The notes: generated from the letters alone by a model not told the origin. A stretch of DNA of 64,000 nucleotides from Trichuris trichiura (GCA_037903355.1 JBAJFE010000042.1:124001-188000); one strand, 5' to 3'. Positions 13,459-26,926 are shown, counted from the stretch's first letter. Program-made: numbers and translations.

Positions 13459-16400
13459 CAGTTGAATTCCCTATTTGTTATACTGTACAAACGTGTGCGC
13501 AGGTAACTTCTGGATTGAGCATAACGCAGTCATTTTACCACTCTATAAGTTGATTCGCAGCAAATACCATAATTATTTTCAAACTGCCAGAACGCAAATT
13601 TTGGTGTCTGCTAACTCATAAATGCGTCCCTTTTATCTATGAATGTACCCTCACAGAGTGCATGCTTCTGAAGCTTCTTAGAATGCAAACGTTTTAAGAA
13701 TAGATCATTAAGTTGAAACGTAAGCAAATTATACGGCCTCTTATGTGAAGTTACTCTAACGGAGACTACAGTATCGTAATGCCGCAGGAACTGTCTATAG
13801 TTCCCTAGGAGCACTTAACGAGCAACATGAAAGCTCTTCGAAACATTTTGAACTATGACGCAGCGTACCGTTTTACTCAACTCCGAGAGCAACTTGCGCG
13901 ATCCTAATCTGATAGATGGCGCTCGTCTACCTTGCCTGATTACGCTGTATTCTCCGTGCCTATAAAAGCGCCACATTCAAAAGCCAGGTGTGCAAGTGCG
14001 CTGTTCCCGATTATGGTCGCAGTAAAGCGCAGCCGAGGTCTGTATCCTACATTCCATGACGCACAGATGGCAAATGCGGACTTTAGCTTTAGTCCAACCC
14101 TGGTCAACGGGATATTAGCGCTGCGCCCCCAACAATAGAGAACACACTATACTGCGGCAGCACAACATCCGTATTTCTTTTTCTGATTTGCAGGTACAGT
14201 CTGACTCCTGTACCCACGGTTTTTGTTTCTGGATACTCGCCGTGGGTAGTAGCGAACGTCAAGATTTAGTGTGCCTAAATGTGTTGTTGCGTGCTTATGG
14301 AAAGTTTAATTTGTAAATAAGCACAGTTGGAGATAAACATTTCATTAGTGATCGTAAAAATTGAAGGCTCAATCAAAAACGGCGTCCAGCAGGCTGGTTC
14401 TGGGCTTATTTCAGCGTGGCTGGCAATGAACGTGCACATCAAGGACAGTAGAAGTTGTCGGTAGTACGTAGCGTTTCAGAGGCAGAGGTGTTAGTTAACA
14501 AACAGCTAATCAGCGAATGCGCAAGCGCTCAACCATTATAATTATGCAAGTTTCTGCTGCAAGAAAAGTTTATTAAACACGAGCAGTTTAGCACAACATC
14601 TGTACTCCATGTACTATTTTGAATACAAATACTCAGTATTTAACCAATTCTGTCCAATTTCGTTTCGCAACTGTTGACTATTGGATTGCGATAAGCATGC
14701 ATACACGCTATTCTTCGAGCCATCTCCTTGTCCAACCGTGCCAAATAAGCGTCATCGGCTAGGTCATCCATTGAGCTCTCAAGCAAAAAAATGACTTAGT
14801 TAATTCGAACGACCTTGGCTATCTTACTTTCCATAAATCATTCGGATTGTTTATATAGTTCAAGGACAAGCGGTCCCATCGTTCAGGCACACTGTATATT
14901 GAAGCTTTATCGGATTGAGCATGTTTTTTCTTTCGACAATACGTTAACGTCACTAAAAGGCTTTGTTAAAAACAAGGCAGTGCGTCGAATTAAGCACCTG
15001 CACCGATCATAGCCATAATAATGAACCCTGTTGCCATGGTGCTACCAGCGATGAAAGCAATCTGCCAAAACGGCCAGCGAAGGCTCACATTTCTGCTGAA
15101 GGATGAAATATTTCCATTTACGGTAGATCTGTTGTCCAAGAATGCATTATTCACCAATTCTTGCAGCACTATCGCGGAACTGACATTAAGCCTGCAAGAA
15201 CCGTGAAACTCTTATTGTCACTTTAACAGGGCTTCTCGAACGGTAATGCTTCATTACTTACCGTGTCTCAAGCGCTAGGTTACCAGAGAATGCCATAGGG
15301 TTTATCAGCCTGCATTGTACCTTCTTAACATGGGTGATATCCAAAAATGGAACTACGATTATCCATACCTTTGTTCTAATCAAAACCCACTAGTCTGAGA
15401 GAGCTGGTACGTACTGTTTTACCATTACTCGCTTTTTTACGCGTTTATCTTCGCAGTAAATTGCTTGGTCGAAGGAATGAATGATCTGCCGCGTTTTCCT
15501 GCAATGCGTTTTTTTCTTCAATAAGTTGAGTCGCGTACGTTCATGCTCCCCGCGAAACGTGCAACCAATGGGGCGCTGCTGGAATGCATCGAAATTGATC
15601 AGTAAGTATGACTCACCAGAAAATGCTCGCTTAAGCATTCATGATTCAGCGAACGCAGTTCGTGGGTGGTAGCGAGTCGCCAACTCCGCTGATGTCAGTT
15701 AAGAGCAATAAATTCCTCCTCGTCTGGTAATCACTTCGCGTAAATACGCTTTCCTAGCAACGATGATTGCTTTCCTAGGTTGTGCAACGAGGTTCTTATT
15801 ACTGCTCAAAAATGAAAGCGTAAAAATGCTTATATTTCATACGATTTTGTGAAATAATGACTTAAGAGAGACCCACGCACAGAACACTGCAGTTTGAGGT
15901 TCATTTTTAGAGCTCCACTGATGAAACGTGCTGTTCAACAAAATATGTCGCCTTAAACTCTGTGCAGCGGTTTAGACAGGAGAACATTCAAGTGCAGAAC
16001 GACAGCGAAGCAACAGATTGAATTGGACTACTTGTCGCATGGAATATTTACCTCTAGTAATCGGGAGCAAATACGCAAGTTAAGAGTGCAACAGCTGCGT
16101 ACGCTGCCAACGGCGGAACGTTATCAGAAGAGACTGTATGTCTAACGTTTGACTAACGATCTCTCCTAATAAGGCAAGAAAGAAATCAACTCGCATTGAT
16201 CGTCAGGACCGATGAAGTTTCCTCTTCCGTCGTATTGATCTGTACTCGGCTCCGAAACATGAAGTAAAAATATTGGTAGAGGGCCGGCCGAAATGGCCAG
16301 CGTTGATTGCCCAGCGAACGTAGATGTCATGTTTGAATCATCGTGAGCTAATAATACAGGAGGGCTGGTTTATGCGCAGCTTTTATTGGTATTAATAGTT

Positions 16401-19400
16401 TGCTACTATAATAGGTCACAAAAAAGGATTACCTTAAAGCCTGTTTTATGGAAAAGCAGATAAAAATCTTAAGTTAGTTTAAGTTGTATCGAACTTCGGT
16501 TAAACACCTGATGGGCGCACTAAAAAAGCCCAATTTGCAGCTTATGATCAGTAGCAAAAACAGTTGAGCATCTGATTTGCCGAACACATGTTATCGTTGT
16601 TCATTGATTTCCTTTTATGTCTTCGAAAATCTGAACCTTCGTAATCAAAAGCTAACTACATATTCCCTGCAGTAGTTCCCTAGAAGTAGCTCACGATGTG
16701 AAGTAGCGTCAACTGTGGAATAATTACAGAGCTTGCTGAAAAGCACTTCTACTAATATCATCAGATTAAGCTTTTTTCATCACGAAAGTTGTCATCGAAG
16801 ATACAAGACAATTCTTTTTTACGGGAAAAAGGTTTTAGGGTTTTAACACCCTTGCTCTTGGCGAGCGCTACGATTGGTTACCAAAAAACGTTTAGTAAAC
16901 AGCCCAGCTTACACGCTCAACGATTATTTACTTTAACAAAAATGGCAGCAACACTGATGATGACTTTGGGTTTTTCAGATTCATTCCGGCTTCCTCTTCA
17001 GACGGTACGATCTTACAAGCCCTATTTGTCAAATTACTGGCTGAACATTATTCGTGTTAAAACTAAAAAGGTATCTTTAATTTTCCTGGCAAAACTTGGT
17101 AATATTGTTCAGCCGACAATTCTGCCCTTGTTTGTTTCTTTTGCTGTTGGCTTACACAACTCGCTTTCAGTTGCAACTGTTCATCGTCAAACTATGGATA
17201 GTTAGTAAACGAGCAATGTACTACAAAATTGGAAAGAAACAACTGATATTCCTAATTATTCCAGTTGATAATCTGATTTAAATCTCTTTTTTCATGATAT
17301 TTTGAGCCGCGACTTGATCTACCCAAATACTCAAATGCCCTACCGCTAAATGGATGAGCACGTTTCAAAATTGCTTTTGTTTTATGGTCAGCTGAACAGA
17401 TGTTCCAACTTAGCTCTTTTGCAGAAACTTTGGCTTCTAGGGAAATCAACTCTAACGCCTAAGTAACTGCAAAACCTATCATTTTTCACATTAACAATGC
17501 GAAATGCGCCACTTAAGGAATAGGCAGAGGAAATCGAAACTCTCAAAAAGAAAAAATGTTGAACTTCAAATATTAATTGAAACAAATTGCTACTAACAAG
17601 CTTGAATTGAAAATGTACCAATTTTCAACTGGCCTGTGAAGATGCGTAATGCTATTACGGAAATTTTATTTATTTCTGGGAAGCTTTCGGGAAGCGCCAG
17701 TTCCCGTCTTCCCAATTACTCATACGCTGGCAGCTTTTTGTGGGAAGTAGTAACATCATACAAATTAGTCATTATGTCATGTCAGCTTACTGAAAAGTGC
17801 TGGATTATGAGCCGCAGTTTTACTTTCCGTGAACTATCTCACTAATTGTTTTCCCCTTGCGGGCTTCTTCCAGTGTATGATGAACTCTGCTCACGATGTT
17901 TTATTCATACTTTGTTCAGTTACTTTTAGCTGCTTCTACAATTAGGAAAAACATTTGTCATCCCAACGTACTGTGATTCTCGGCAAACAAGAAGAAACAA
18001 CCTTAAGCACAGAAAGAGTGAAACAAGAGCTCTATATAAATAAGTTGATATTTTAATGCCAGAAATGAAATTTTCCTCACTTGTTTATTTTTTAAGATAT
18101 TCACGCACTATTGCAAATGCATGTACTTGCGAATGACTTGTCATCATTGCTGTAGGCGACTTGTATAAAATTAATATACCAAAACGGTAGAGACAGTGCA
18201 ACTCTGTCTCCAAAAAACTGCATACTCATATCATCGGTCAGCCCTTATAAAATCATGCACTGCGCAGCTAAAGACGCTTGAATTAACAGTTCATGTTTCC
18301 AAACATGAACAGATGGCCAGCTATGAAAATTCAGTTTCCTAACAATTCTTTGAATAAGGTGAAGGGCAAGCTTGCAAGTATGATTTCAAAATGAAGTTTA
18401 TTTGCAAATCTGATTGCTGAGAAATAATCTGTGCATTATTTCGTTTCACCGACAAGTAAGAACATGAATGACGAAACCAGACGAATTTCATTTACCATTA
18501 GTTGAAGGGTGAACAATAACTGCCCCTGCCGAATTATAAGGAGAATTTTACTTTTCATGAATTTAACCAGACTGCGACCATTTTCACATTGGGAGGGAAG
18601 TTATGAAGCAGTCTTCGATTAGTTCGCTTCGTCAGGAACACATTTTCTTAACTTTTGGCTTACAGGTGAATATGGCAGTAAAACTGTTTCCTCTAGAAGA
18701 CAGGGTGCACAGTATATTTGCAATGATCCCATTCGTTAGGAGAAACAAAATGTTGCTCAAAATCGTTAACAAGCGGCCAATACTCTGTAAAATTTTGGTT
18801 ATGCTTTTACAGCGCTGTTAAAGTCTGCGTGGTCAACTGCCCTTTTAGAAATGGAGGGAACGATTACTTCAAGACATTTGCCAGTGAAGTTTAAATGGCG
18901 TGTCAATAACGTCGAATACCCAGTGGTACCCATTTCATTCGCAGATCTCGGAAGGATGCTCTTGATTAACTTGTCAGCAAAGTCAAAAAGCATTAGGCGT
19001 ACACTTTTCCTGCCACTCTAGGCGTAACTGTGCCAACATTTTAGGATTGAGCTTTAACGTATTTGTACGGCTGCGTAGTCGTCAAATGGAATCGATGCTG
19101 ACGCAGAAAATGCTGAATACGCCGTCGAAAATTCTGGAAAGATCGGACGAAATGTGTCATGCTTAATGAAGCGGGCGGGTCATTCTCTTTTTGTGGTATC
19201 TAATTAACAGCTTCCTACGTCTACATTTGGTCAATCTTAGCTTGCACGCAGTTGCATATCATTTGAACACAATAAGGCCAAACGAGATGCCACTTAACGG
19301 GCAGATCAATACGCTGAAGTCAATTAGTCGAACAACTGTTTCCGTCGGTTGGATGGCATGCATCCCTTTTTTAACTATTATTCATTTCTTGCTTGCCGTT

Positions 19401-20356
19401 AGGGGTTTACCTGAAAGCCAAAAACTCCAGTTAATCTTTGTCAGCAGATCAGCGGAGTGCGTGTAGTTAAATGAGGCACAGCATACCTGCTTTCTTAAAA
19501 GATAGGTAGCGAACGGCTAGTGAACGTTTCAAAGAGGAATTTGCCTGGCATGAACGTCCCGCAGTACTGAGTGAAACATTTCTCAATTTCAGATAATAAC
19601 ATGGGCATCGCCCAACTTCCTCTCGAGGTGACTGCAACCGAAATGGAAATTCGATTTCACCATACGATTGGTTGAATTCTGCGGTATTTGGTAGCTATGT
19701 GCCCGGGTAGAATACTGTGACGTGAATTTTGAGGCAAACAAAGTAATCTATCAGTAGGCGAAATCTAATTGCCTCGATTCATTGTGTTTCTACATTCATC
19801 CCTGCTGATTTTCGCTGGACGGAAAACCGTTGATAAACTGACATCTGTTGTCGGAAATCTGCGTCCCAAGAGAAGTGCAGCTGAGCGCTTCAACTGGAAA
19901 AGGCATGGCGTCAGAATCGGAGAATGCCATTGGAGTAAGGAAAGTCCGGCTGGACAAAAGCGACGTGCGCCGAGCTTCGAAAATGCCAGCTGGGGAATGG
20001 CACGGAAAAAGCGCAAGAATTAAAGGGGTAAAGGCGAACGCAGAAGTATATCTCAAGGCCGAAGTTCATTTGGCCAACAGTGCAGCAGCGGCAAAAAGCT
20101 CAACGCAACAATGACCGTTTTTCATATTGTCTGCCTTAATCAGCCTAGAATCGTTTGCCCCTATTTCAGTATTTCTCCGGTTCAATTAGTTTTCCCATTC
20201 AATGTCACTCGCAGCGCTGAGATCTTATGCCAGCGCCAAGGTTTGCTATCGTGACGCTTAAAGCGGCGACTTGATTTTCTTGGTATTCCTAGATTCTTCT
20301 TCTTCCTCTCCTTCACAGAACACTAATTGGAACCATTCGTTGACCTAACTCAGGCT
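13459..20356. other. Intergenic region without a supported gene
   Basis: The longest open frame, 16789-17205 (+), has 138 codons but no family motif or splice context I recognise. A CpG-richer patch at 19765-20114 is open in four overlapping frames. The plus-strand one carries an ATG near 19902 and a GTAAGG donor-like site, so it could be an upstream exon of the membrane-protein gene, but nothing confirms this. A short sequence near 17690 resembles one near 47590. Confidence 0.45.
20295..20318 (+). promoter_or_regulatory. Splice acceptor upstream of the membrane-protein ATG
   Basis: A pyrimidine-rich tract ends in CAG at 20318, 38 nt before the ATG at 20357. An in-frame stop at 20324-20326 shows that coding does not continue upstream in this frame. 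It is therefore either the 3' end of a 5'-UTR intron or a trans-splicing acceptor. Sequence alone cannot decide between them. Confidence 0.4.
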
Positions 20357-23300
20357 ATGTCTGAAACGGAAAGTTTGGTTCATCGTGCCTTGATAGAATC
20401 ACGTTCATCCGGATCTCTTTTTCTATCACCTTGTTCATCCATGTCCGTTTCGGCTAATTCATTTGTGTCAGGGCCAAACAGATCTGAGCCACCAGATGGA
20501 ATTGAGGCACTAAGAGTAAACACTTACACAGAGAAGAATCGACCAATGCGATTGCTATGCCGGTCACCATCTACCAAAGAATCGCCGGAAACGCAAAGAT
20601 TTCTACGAATCGCTTCCCAAACACAGCAAGCTATGCAATCTTCTGGGGACGCGAAGAAAAAGGAATGTCATCGAGTCGTTACGTCTTCGTCGTCCACGTC
20701 ATCTAGTCGCCGCTGTCATCACAAACAGCACAGGCAGAACCCTTACTACTGGTACGAAAGGCAGCTGTATGGATCCCACCCTCACGCAGCATTTTGTGGT
20801 ATCAGCCGGAAAACGGTGCACACATTATACGCAGGAAGTTTCCTTGTCTACTTACTAAATGTTGCCAGCGATTGGGTGCACACATACTACGCTTGCCGCG
20901 GGGTTACAATTGCATTCCCGTTGAAGATATGGTGCGTAGCAGTTATGGTTGGTAGTTGTGTGCTTGGTAGCACGCTTAATTTCTTATTAATTCATCTTTG
21001 TTGCGAAAATGCACTCCGACCGCCATTGTGCCTCCACACAAGTGGCGATATTTGCTGGCGGCAGTACCTTGTTCGCTTAAAGCATTGGATCACGTCTTTC
21101 GATTGCTTCCGCGTTAGCTTCCTTATTTTGATACTGGAAGACGCGCCCCTCACAGTGATCAACTTTTGGTTCCTCAGCGGATGCATGGCTGCCAATCCCC
21201 GCCAGCCCATTTGGCCAATGGTGTTCTCTTCGTTGACTACTGTTATGAGTCTCAGTTGGCGACTGGTAATGGTGTTTTACTCTTTCAAACACTTGAATTA
21301 CATCAGAACAGCTTCGAAGCCAAAGTCGAGTCCCAATCATTGCCTATCGTCTAGTACTTTGAAAACAACCTTTGTTGGCAACAGCGAACACAGTGCCGGG
21401 ACTAATACAACGGTGGTCACTGGTGAGCACATTCCTTTCTTATAACAGAACGGATTTTTCCCTCCTACATTTTCTTCCGCTTTGTTTCAACAAAACAAGG
21501 TCTTAAGCATCTCAAGTGCCAATTTATGGGATACACTGTTCCAACGAACACAGCTGGACGCACGAGTTGAATCGTACTGATCGAGTCCGCTGTCTAACTT
21601 AAGCTAACGGACAATTTCCCTTTCGTTCAGGTCAGGGTGCATTATGTTTTCCTGTCACGTTTCGAAGGTTTCCTTTCCATACGACAGGTATCTACGGGGT
21701 ACACTTTTCTTATTTTGCGGCTATGCATTCTGTCGAGTGATTATCTTCATCGCACAACTTCAGCCTCCTGTTTCAACTCAGGGTGCTTGACGTCTTGCCA
21801 GCAACGTTTGGAAGATTTCTTTACGGAGGCTGTTTCCTTTTTATACCATTATGTTTCCCCATTGCTTCCTCGCTATACGAATCGTTTCCGTGGGTAACCT
21901 CTCCATTGGTCTGTAGCCATACGTTTCGGCGAGTCTACCTTTCTGTCGTTCAAGCTCTTGTGCAAAGGTTACTTGCGAGCGTTCCTACTAGGGTGCGGAC
22001 ATTCACTTTGGCGAGTACGGGATTCTGTAGCTCAGGTGTTCTAAAGGTGCCTTGCAAGCACAAAGTAGCTCTGCATCTACATACGAGCATGCGTTCTTTC
22101 TATCACAGGGAATACTTTTGGATAGAATTGAGAAGGTATGATTCCATTGGGCTTCATTTTTGAGGCGTTTCCTTCCCACTAGATAAGTTTCTGTGGGTAC
22201 ACTTACATATACGTTTCCGCGGAGTACATTCCATGTGTCATTATCCTGGAATATCATTGTTCCAACAAGTTCTGCACCTAACAAGTAAGTTGAGTGATCA
22301 GTTGGTGAGCATTCTTCTGGTGAGGAATGGCCTCAGCATCAGGAGCCCGGGATCACAACTAGCCCTGCTTCAGGTGCAGGAAGAGAGATCAGTCCCTGCA
22401 CCAACTTCTAAGGTGCAACAACAAAATCCATGTCCAAAACACTGCCTGAAGGTAAATTGTCCATTGAAGATAGTCGTAAATCAAAAATCAGACTCAGTTG
22501 ATATGTATAAGTTCGTGCGTCGAATCAAACGCCCAAACGTAGTGCTCCCAGTTAAAGTGAAACAACGAAGGCTCATGTCCTACTTTTAGGGTCTAATGGC
22601 TCAAGGGAAAATATTGAAAATGAAGTCGGCATGGTTGTCTGCTCAAGGCTGTCCAACTCGAACTTGCTTCATCCAACGGCTGACAATGTTAGCTATGAAT
22701 TTCCAGACTCTAGCATGGAAAACAGCAAAGAAACAATCTGTACGAGAGCTAAGCTTTTTAACCAAACAATCATGCATATCAGGGAGTGTTTCTATTGCTG
22801 CATCTTCTTTTTGTCATACCTTACAACCGCTGTGTTGAATTGTCTCTCATGCACAAAACAACGATGCAGGATGACTGGTCAGGAACAATACAGCAAAACA
22901 TGGCACCGGGTAGGAACAATGTGCTCCCTGGTCCATCATACTACGGTTCTTGTGATATCGATATTGATTTCCGTGTCCGTTCTTAGCCTAAACATTCTTT
23001 GGCTGCAGTCAGTATTGCTTCTTGGCAACGACAGGTACACAATAAACCATGTCAGCCAGTTATGTATACGAATTGATATCCAACGGAAGACAGTTGAACC
23101 GTTGATGGCCGGTCCAAAATTGCTGGAAAAGCGAAATACTACCCTTCCTCCATGGTTGTGCAAACCGCTTTTTGATTTGGAAGATCAGCGGCGGGGTGGC
23201 AGTTACGCATCGGGCTACAGGTGGGAGCAAAATCAACCGCATGGCTGGATAGTAGTACAGCATTATGAAACAGAAACGCTTACCCTTTGGACCAATGTAC

Positions 23301-23503
23301 AAATGGGAGAACGGGCTGACGAAATATCTACCGTTTGGTTCGACATACAGGTAAGCAACGACACAAATTGCGTACCGCTAGAAAGAACAGACTGGTCTGT
23401 TCTTACGTCTAGTCGGCACTTGAACGAGCAGCATTCCCTATGGCAGGCTTGTGACTGTACCTATCGCCTACAGCAGGTGGACAAGCTTCCTTGCGCATCT
23501 TAA
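20357..23503 (+). CDS. Six-transmembrane protein of unknown family, two exons
   Basis: I join 20357-21422 to 22590-23503: the donor follows VVT with phase 1 and the acceptor is TTTTAG. This gives 659 codons in one continuous frame. The N-terminal ~140 residues are Ser/Thr-rich and probably cytoplasmic and disordered. Four hydrophobic helices follow in exon 1: KTVHTLYAGSFLVYLL, WCVAVMVGSCVLGSTLNFLL, VSFLILILEDAPLTVINFWF and SSLTTVMSLSWRLVMVFYSF. Two more lie in exon 2 (around FYCCIFFLSYLTTAVLNC and VLVISILISVSVLSLNILW). After the last helix comes a Cys- and Trp-containing tail with possible N-glycosylation sites (NTT, NDT). That tail may be split by an intron, since GTAAGC occurs at 23351. I do not recognise the family. 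The EDAPLT segment loosely recalls XK-type or TMEM proteins, but not enough to name it. The alternative is two separate genes. Confidence 0.6.
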
Positions 23504-24109
23504 CAGCCGATATTTTCGAAACAAAGCTATTGCTTTCTTTCTCTCCTGAAGATACCTGCTGCAACTACTGCACTTCATCTGGTTTCTTGCGCGATAGCTG
23601 CCCCAGAAAACGCCCAATAATTTCCAATTTGCTTCGAAACGGATACTATTGCCGGAAACCGGTTTTCTCGCCGACCGAAGTCTAATTATGCCGCCGGTTG
23701 CCTCTTGCTAGAAGACGATCTTGCATCTTCTCCGTTCTTCGTTCAGGTAAGCTCATGGCTCTGAAACCTCTTTTAGACAAGTCATGTCTGTGCTGTCTGA
23801 AAAAATGGTACACAAATATTGTACGTCGCGAATGGATGACTGTACTCCGTGACTGACGAAAACATGTTGCGTCGGTCAACATGACTATGAATCATCGAAA
23901 CAGCCAATTTCTCTAGCTTGCCCTTCGAGTGTTCCTCGTTGCTTGAACGTACGAGTGGGAAACGCATATGAATCGATCAATGCGGCTCCCATTTTCGTTG
24001 ACAAGCAGAGGGTTGCGCCCGTCCGTCTAGTCGCTGAGCACACGTTTGCTGGATAAGCAGGCAGTTGCGTGGATTCGCATACGACTCACTTTCTCGCATA
24101 AGGTTAGTT

Positions 24110-24297
24110 GCGCTGAGTGTTGCTTACTCTTTTAAAACTCACATGTCAGAGGTTCACGATGTCTAGCGCGTGAAGGTAACGGTTAAATGAAAATTTCGTG
24201 TTTTAGCGCTGAGTGTTGCTTACTCTTTTAAAACTCGTCAGAGGTTCACGATGTCTAGCGCGTGAAGGTAACGGTTAAATGAAAATTTCGTGTTTTA
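24110..24297. repeat. Tandem duplication, two copies of about 94 bp
   Basis: 24110-24205 and 24206-24297 are essentially identical, both running from GCGCTGAGTGTTGC to TTTCGTGTTTTA. The second copy lacks a 4-bp ACAT segment. The near identity implies a recent local duplication. No coding function is seen. Confidence 0.9.
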
Positions 24298-25312
24298 GCT
24301 ATTTATAAACTCGGAATTATTTTAAAGCTATTTCACAGGATATTCTCACTTGGTCTGACTAAACATAGTTTAGCGGCAGTAAATTCTCTATGCAGCTTAC
24401 TTCGATGTCCACGGAGAAGTAGCCTTGTCAGTCATGTTTTTTCACATCAGTAAAAGGGTCACCATCGTCCTTGTCCTTCATTCCTTTTCTAGCATTTATA
24501 TTGAACCAACGCAGCCAGCGGGTAGGATTGGTAAACGCCTGATAAGGCCTATTTCTTCTCCGTTTAACTGTTGCAGTAAAAAGTAGCGCGTCGCAAAGTA
24601 TCTCACCAATGGACATAAAATCACTTCTACGCCACCCAGGCATTGCATACAGCATATCGGCGATAGAAAAACTTGACAGGCGAAGGATGAGTTGGGTATG
24701 TTTGACTGGCTATTGTCGCGGAAAAGTTAACAGTCCCGTAACCAGGGCCCGTTTCCAGGTCCTTGACCAACATATACTAGTGAGTTCGGGCGTTTCGACT
24801 AGAATCTGCTTTTTGACAACACTTTATTCATCCATTTTATTCAATTGGCTACTGTTGTACCAATACTTCCATTTAGCGTAGCTACGGTAAACGGCCAGGC
24901 TGCACTGGGAAGCGCTTACAGCTCAGTTACGTTGTACGAAAAGGTTTCGTTACAACGTTGTTTCACTTTTTCCAGACAGGACAGAAATCGCGGTGCCGCT
25001 ATTGAACTTTACGCTTTTGCTAACTGCTAGTGTGAACATATACTACTCATTGTAGGTGAACGCTAGGTGTCGTTCAGTGGGGATAGGTATTTTCATGCTG
25101 TTCTTTAGTCAGGGCTTGGCTGCACGTGTGTCGTTAAAGTACACAAGTGCCTGCCAGCGAATGGATGAACAAATTGTTACAGATAGCAGAGGACAAATTT
25201 TTCGTACGTTTCAGAACTACTCTCGTTCCATTGTCAGCTATCTTAGACAGCCTGCTTGATTCATTTATAAATGCTATGAATCTTTGATGCAGAATTGAAT
25301 AAGCACAAAATG

Positions 25313-25321
25313 TTTTTTCAG
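25313..25321 (+). promoter_or_regulatory. Splice acceptor 4 nt before the WH2-gene ATG (SL-type candidate)
   Basis: The tract TTTTTTCAG ends at 25321 and the ATG follows at 25326. This closely fits the nematode 3' splice consensus TTTTCAG. An acceptor this close to the start, with no coding upstream, is typical of spliced-leader addition, although a 5'-UTR cis-intron is also possible. Confidence 0.5.
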
Positions 25322-25325
25322 CACT

Positions 25326-26676
25326 ATGGCAGATAACAGCCGCTTATTGGAGCAGATCCGAGGTGGCGTTAAATTACGATCTGTGAAAACAGTGGATAAG
25401 AGTAAACCACTCATATTGGCAGAGAATGAATCACTAAAAAACCTCATCGGAACGCCTGCATCTTGCCGTCAATCACCAATCACTTTTGGCAACCAGAAAA
25501 ATGGTAATTCACCTGGTGCAGATCGCGCTGCCCTTATGAATGAAATTCGGGCAGGAATCAAGCTGCGACACATAGATGCTCCTTTGGTTTCTACCCAAGC
25601 ACGTACAAATAGCTTGGGCAGCTCAAAAGCTTTAACGCCTAGCAAACAGCAAGAAGAGAAAAAAGTTACCAGTAACACTACTGTGATCAATGCGGCACAT
25701 GCTGCCATAGTTCGGCAAATGGTTGCTGAGCTGAAGACAACAAATACGTTTCATTCTCCTCTACATGAAGAAAATGACCAGAACGTCGTTCGTGATGTTC
25801 CTTTGGAGCGGCTGTCTACCAAACAGGCAACAAGCACGTTCAGCGTCTCTCCTGATTCCTTTCCGTTGGCAAATTCAGTCAGTGAACAACAGAAATCGAA
25901 AGATAAGGAGGTGACGATATCAGCTTGTCCAAACAAATCTCCGGCAAAGATGCGATCAGAAATGCAAATTCAACTGCGCTGCTCTCGATCAAAGCAACCA
26001 GTGGATTCGTTAGTCGGCAAGACGGTTAAAGTCAACAAAAAACCACCACCAGTCAACTTGGTTAGCGCTAAGTCTTTTATGGCCGTGACGTTGAAAGAGC
26101 CCTTAAAGAAGAACTCTCCTTGGTCATTCCAAACAGTGCGTGTTTCCCCAAGGGGAGGGAGATACCCTGAAACGAAAAGTTCCGCTCTTTCGGTGCATCA
26201 TAACGGCAGAACAACCGAAAGCTCGTCCCGACCGTTGGACGAATTCGCTGAAAGTAGACTGTTGAACAACGGGACGCAAAGGTCTGACGGTTTTCAGTCA
26301 ATTTTATCGGCCAAGCAAAATGACCAGGGAAAACATGGTAAGTAAGCAACAGTTACGGCTATAACATGTGGTCCAGAGAATTTCTTTTTGAGAAATCAGT
26401 GGGTCAACTAGTTTACACAGCACAAAAACGTCCTACCAAAACTCTCCTAGTGCCTCTAAAACAGGCAAGGCAAATAATAATGTTGCAGGATATTCGGTGA
26501 ACGGCGCCAAACAACAACTTATCAAAACCAATGCGTGTCAGCTCGGGCATGCTTTCCCTGATTTGCGTGAAGCAACCAACGAAGGGCTTGACGCATTCCG
26601 TGGCATAAGATTCGAGATTGATGTAGACGATCCAAGTGGGTCATTCTTGAAAGTGCACCGCTGTCCTGAAACGTGA
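25326..26676 (+). CDS. Tandem WH2-domain actin-binding protein
   Basis: The first exon starts at ATG 25326 and runs to 26337 or 26341. It encodes two WH2 motifs, each binding an actin monomer in known families: residues 5-21 (SRLLEQIRGGVKLRSV) and 66-83 (DRAALMNEIRAGIKLR). A long Ser/Thr/Lys-rich, probably disordered linker follows, with a short KKPPPV stretch that could meet SH3 or profilin partners. Two splice choices keep a frame open to the stop at 26676. One uses donor GTAAGT at 26338 with acceptor TTGCAG before 26490. The other uses donor GTAAGC at 26342 with acceptor ACACAG before about 26421. The tail contains RGIRFEIDVDDPSG. WIP/verprolin-like and espin-like proteins share WH2 motifs; the exact subfamily is not recognised. 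A further exon at 26849-26926 might belong here. Confidence 0.75.
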
Positions 26677-26848
26677 ACGCGCGATTTGAATGTTACGCAT
26701 GAAATGTACTAGGCTGTTTAATTTTTGTAGTTCACGTCGTTTAGAAATGACAAAAATAGTCAAGTGGTTCCGAGAAAATTAAACTTATCTGAAATAAGCC
26801 TGAACTTGTTGTTTTAAACGTATTAATACTTCCATATCGTCAAAGCAG

Positions 26849-26926
26849 GTTGATTATGGAAGATATGCCAAATTCGGAGGCCAAGCAGCCTATTCGAACA
26901 AGAACATTATCTGCGTAACTGTACAG
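26849..26926 (+). CDS. Candidate internal exon, 26 codons
   Basis: A 78-nt segment is preceded by CAAAGCAG and followed by GTAACTTTTTTC. It is open in phase 0, encoding VDYGRYAKFGGQ and so on to VTVQ. It looks coding by residue composition. It could be an extra exon of the WH2 gene if a weak GTGCAC donor at 26653 is used, or part of an unknown gene. Confidence 0.35.

Larger units (their letters stand above)
23504..25325. other. Intergenic region with a tandem duplication
   Basis: 23491-23685 (+) is an open, Cys-containing frame just after the membrane-protein stop. It could be an extra 3' exon, but I cannot prove splicing. The rest holds the 24110-24297 tandem duplication and a copy of a dispersed repeat at about 25143-25185. 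No other gene is supported. Confidence 0.4.

Noticed and set aside
16789..17205. 138-codon frame as a gene
   Set aside because: No conserved motif, splice context or start environment was recognised.
19765..20114. Four overlapping open frames as a gene
   Set aside because: All frames are open because of base composition. One might be an exon, but nothing chooses between them, so it is mentioned only as a region.
21077..22284. Several minus-strand and alternative frames within the membrane-protein gene and its intron
   Set aside because: They are shadows of the coding exon or open by chance in the intron, with no motifs.
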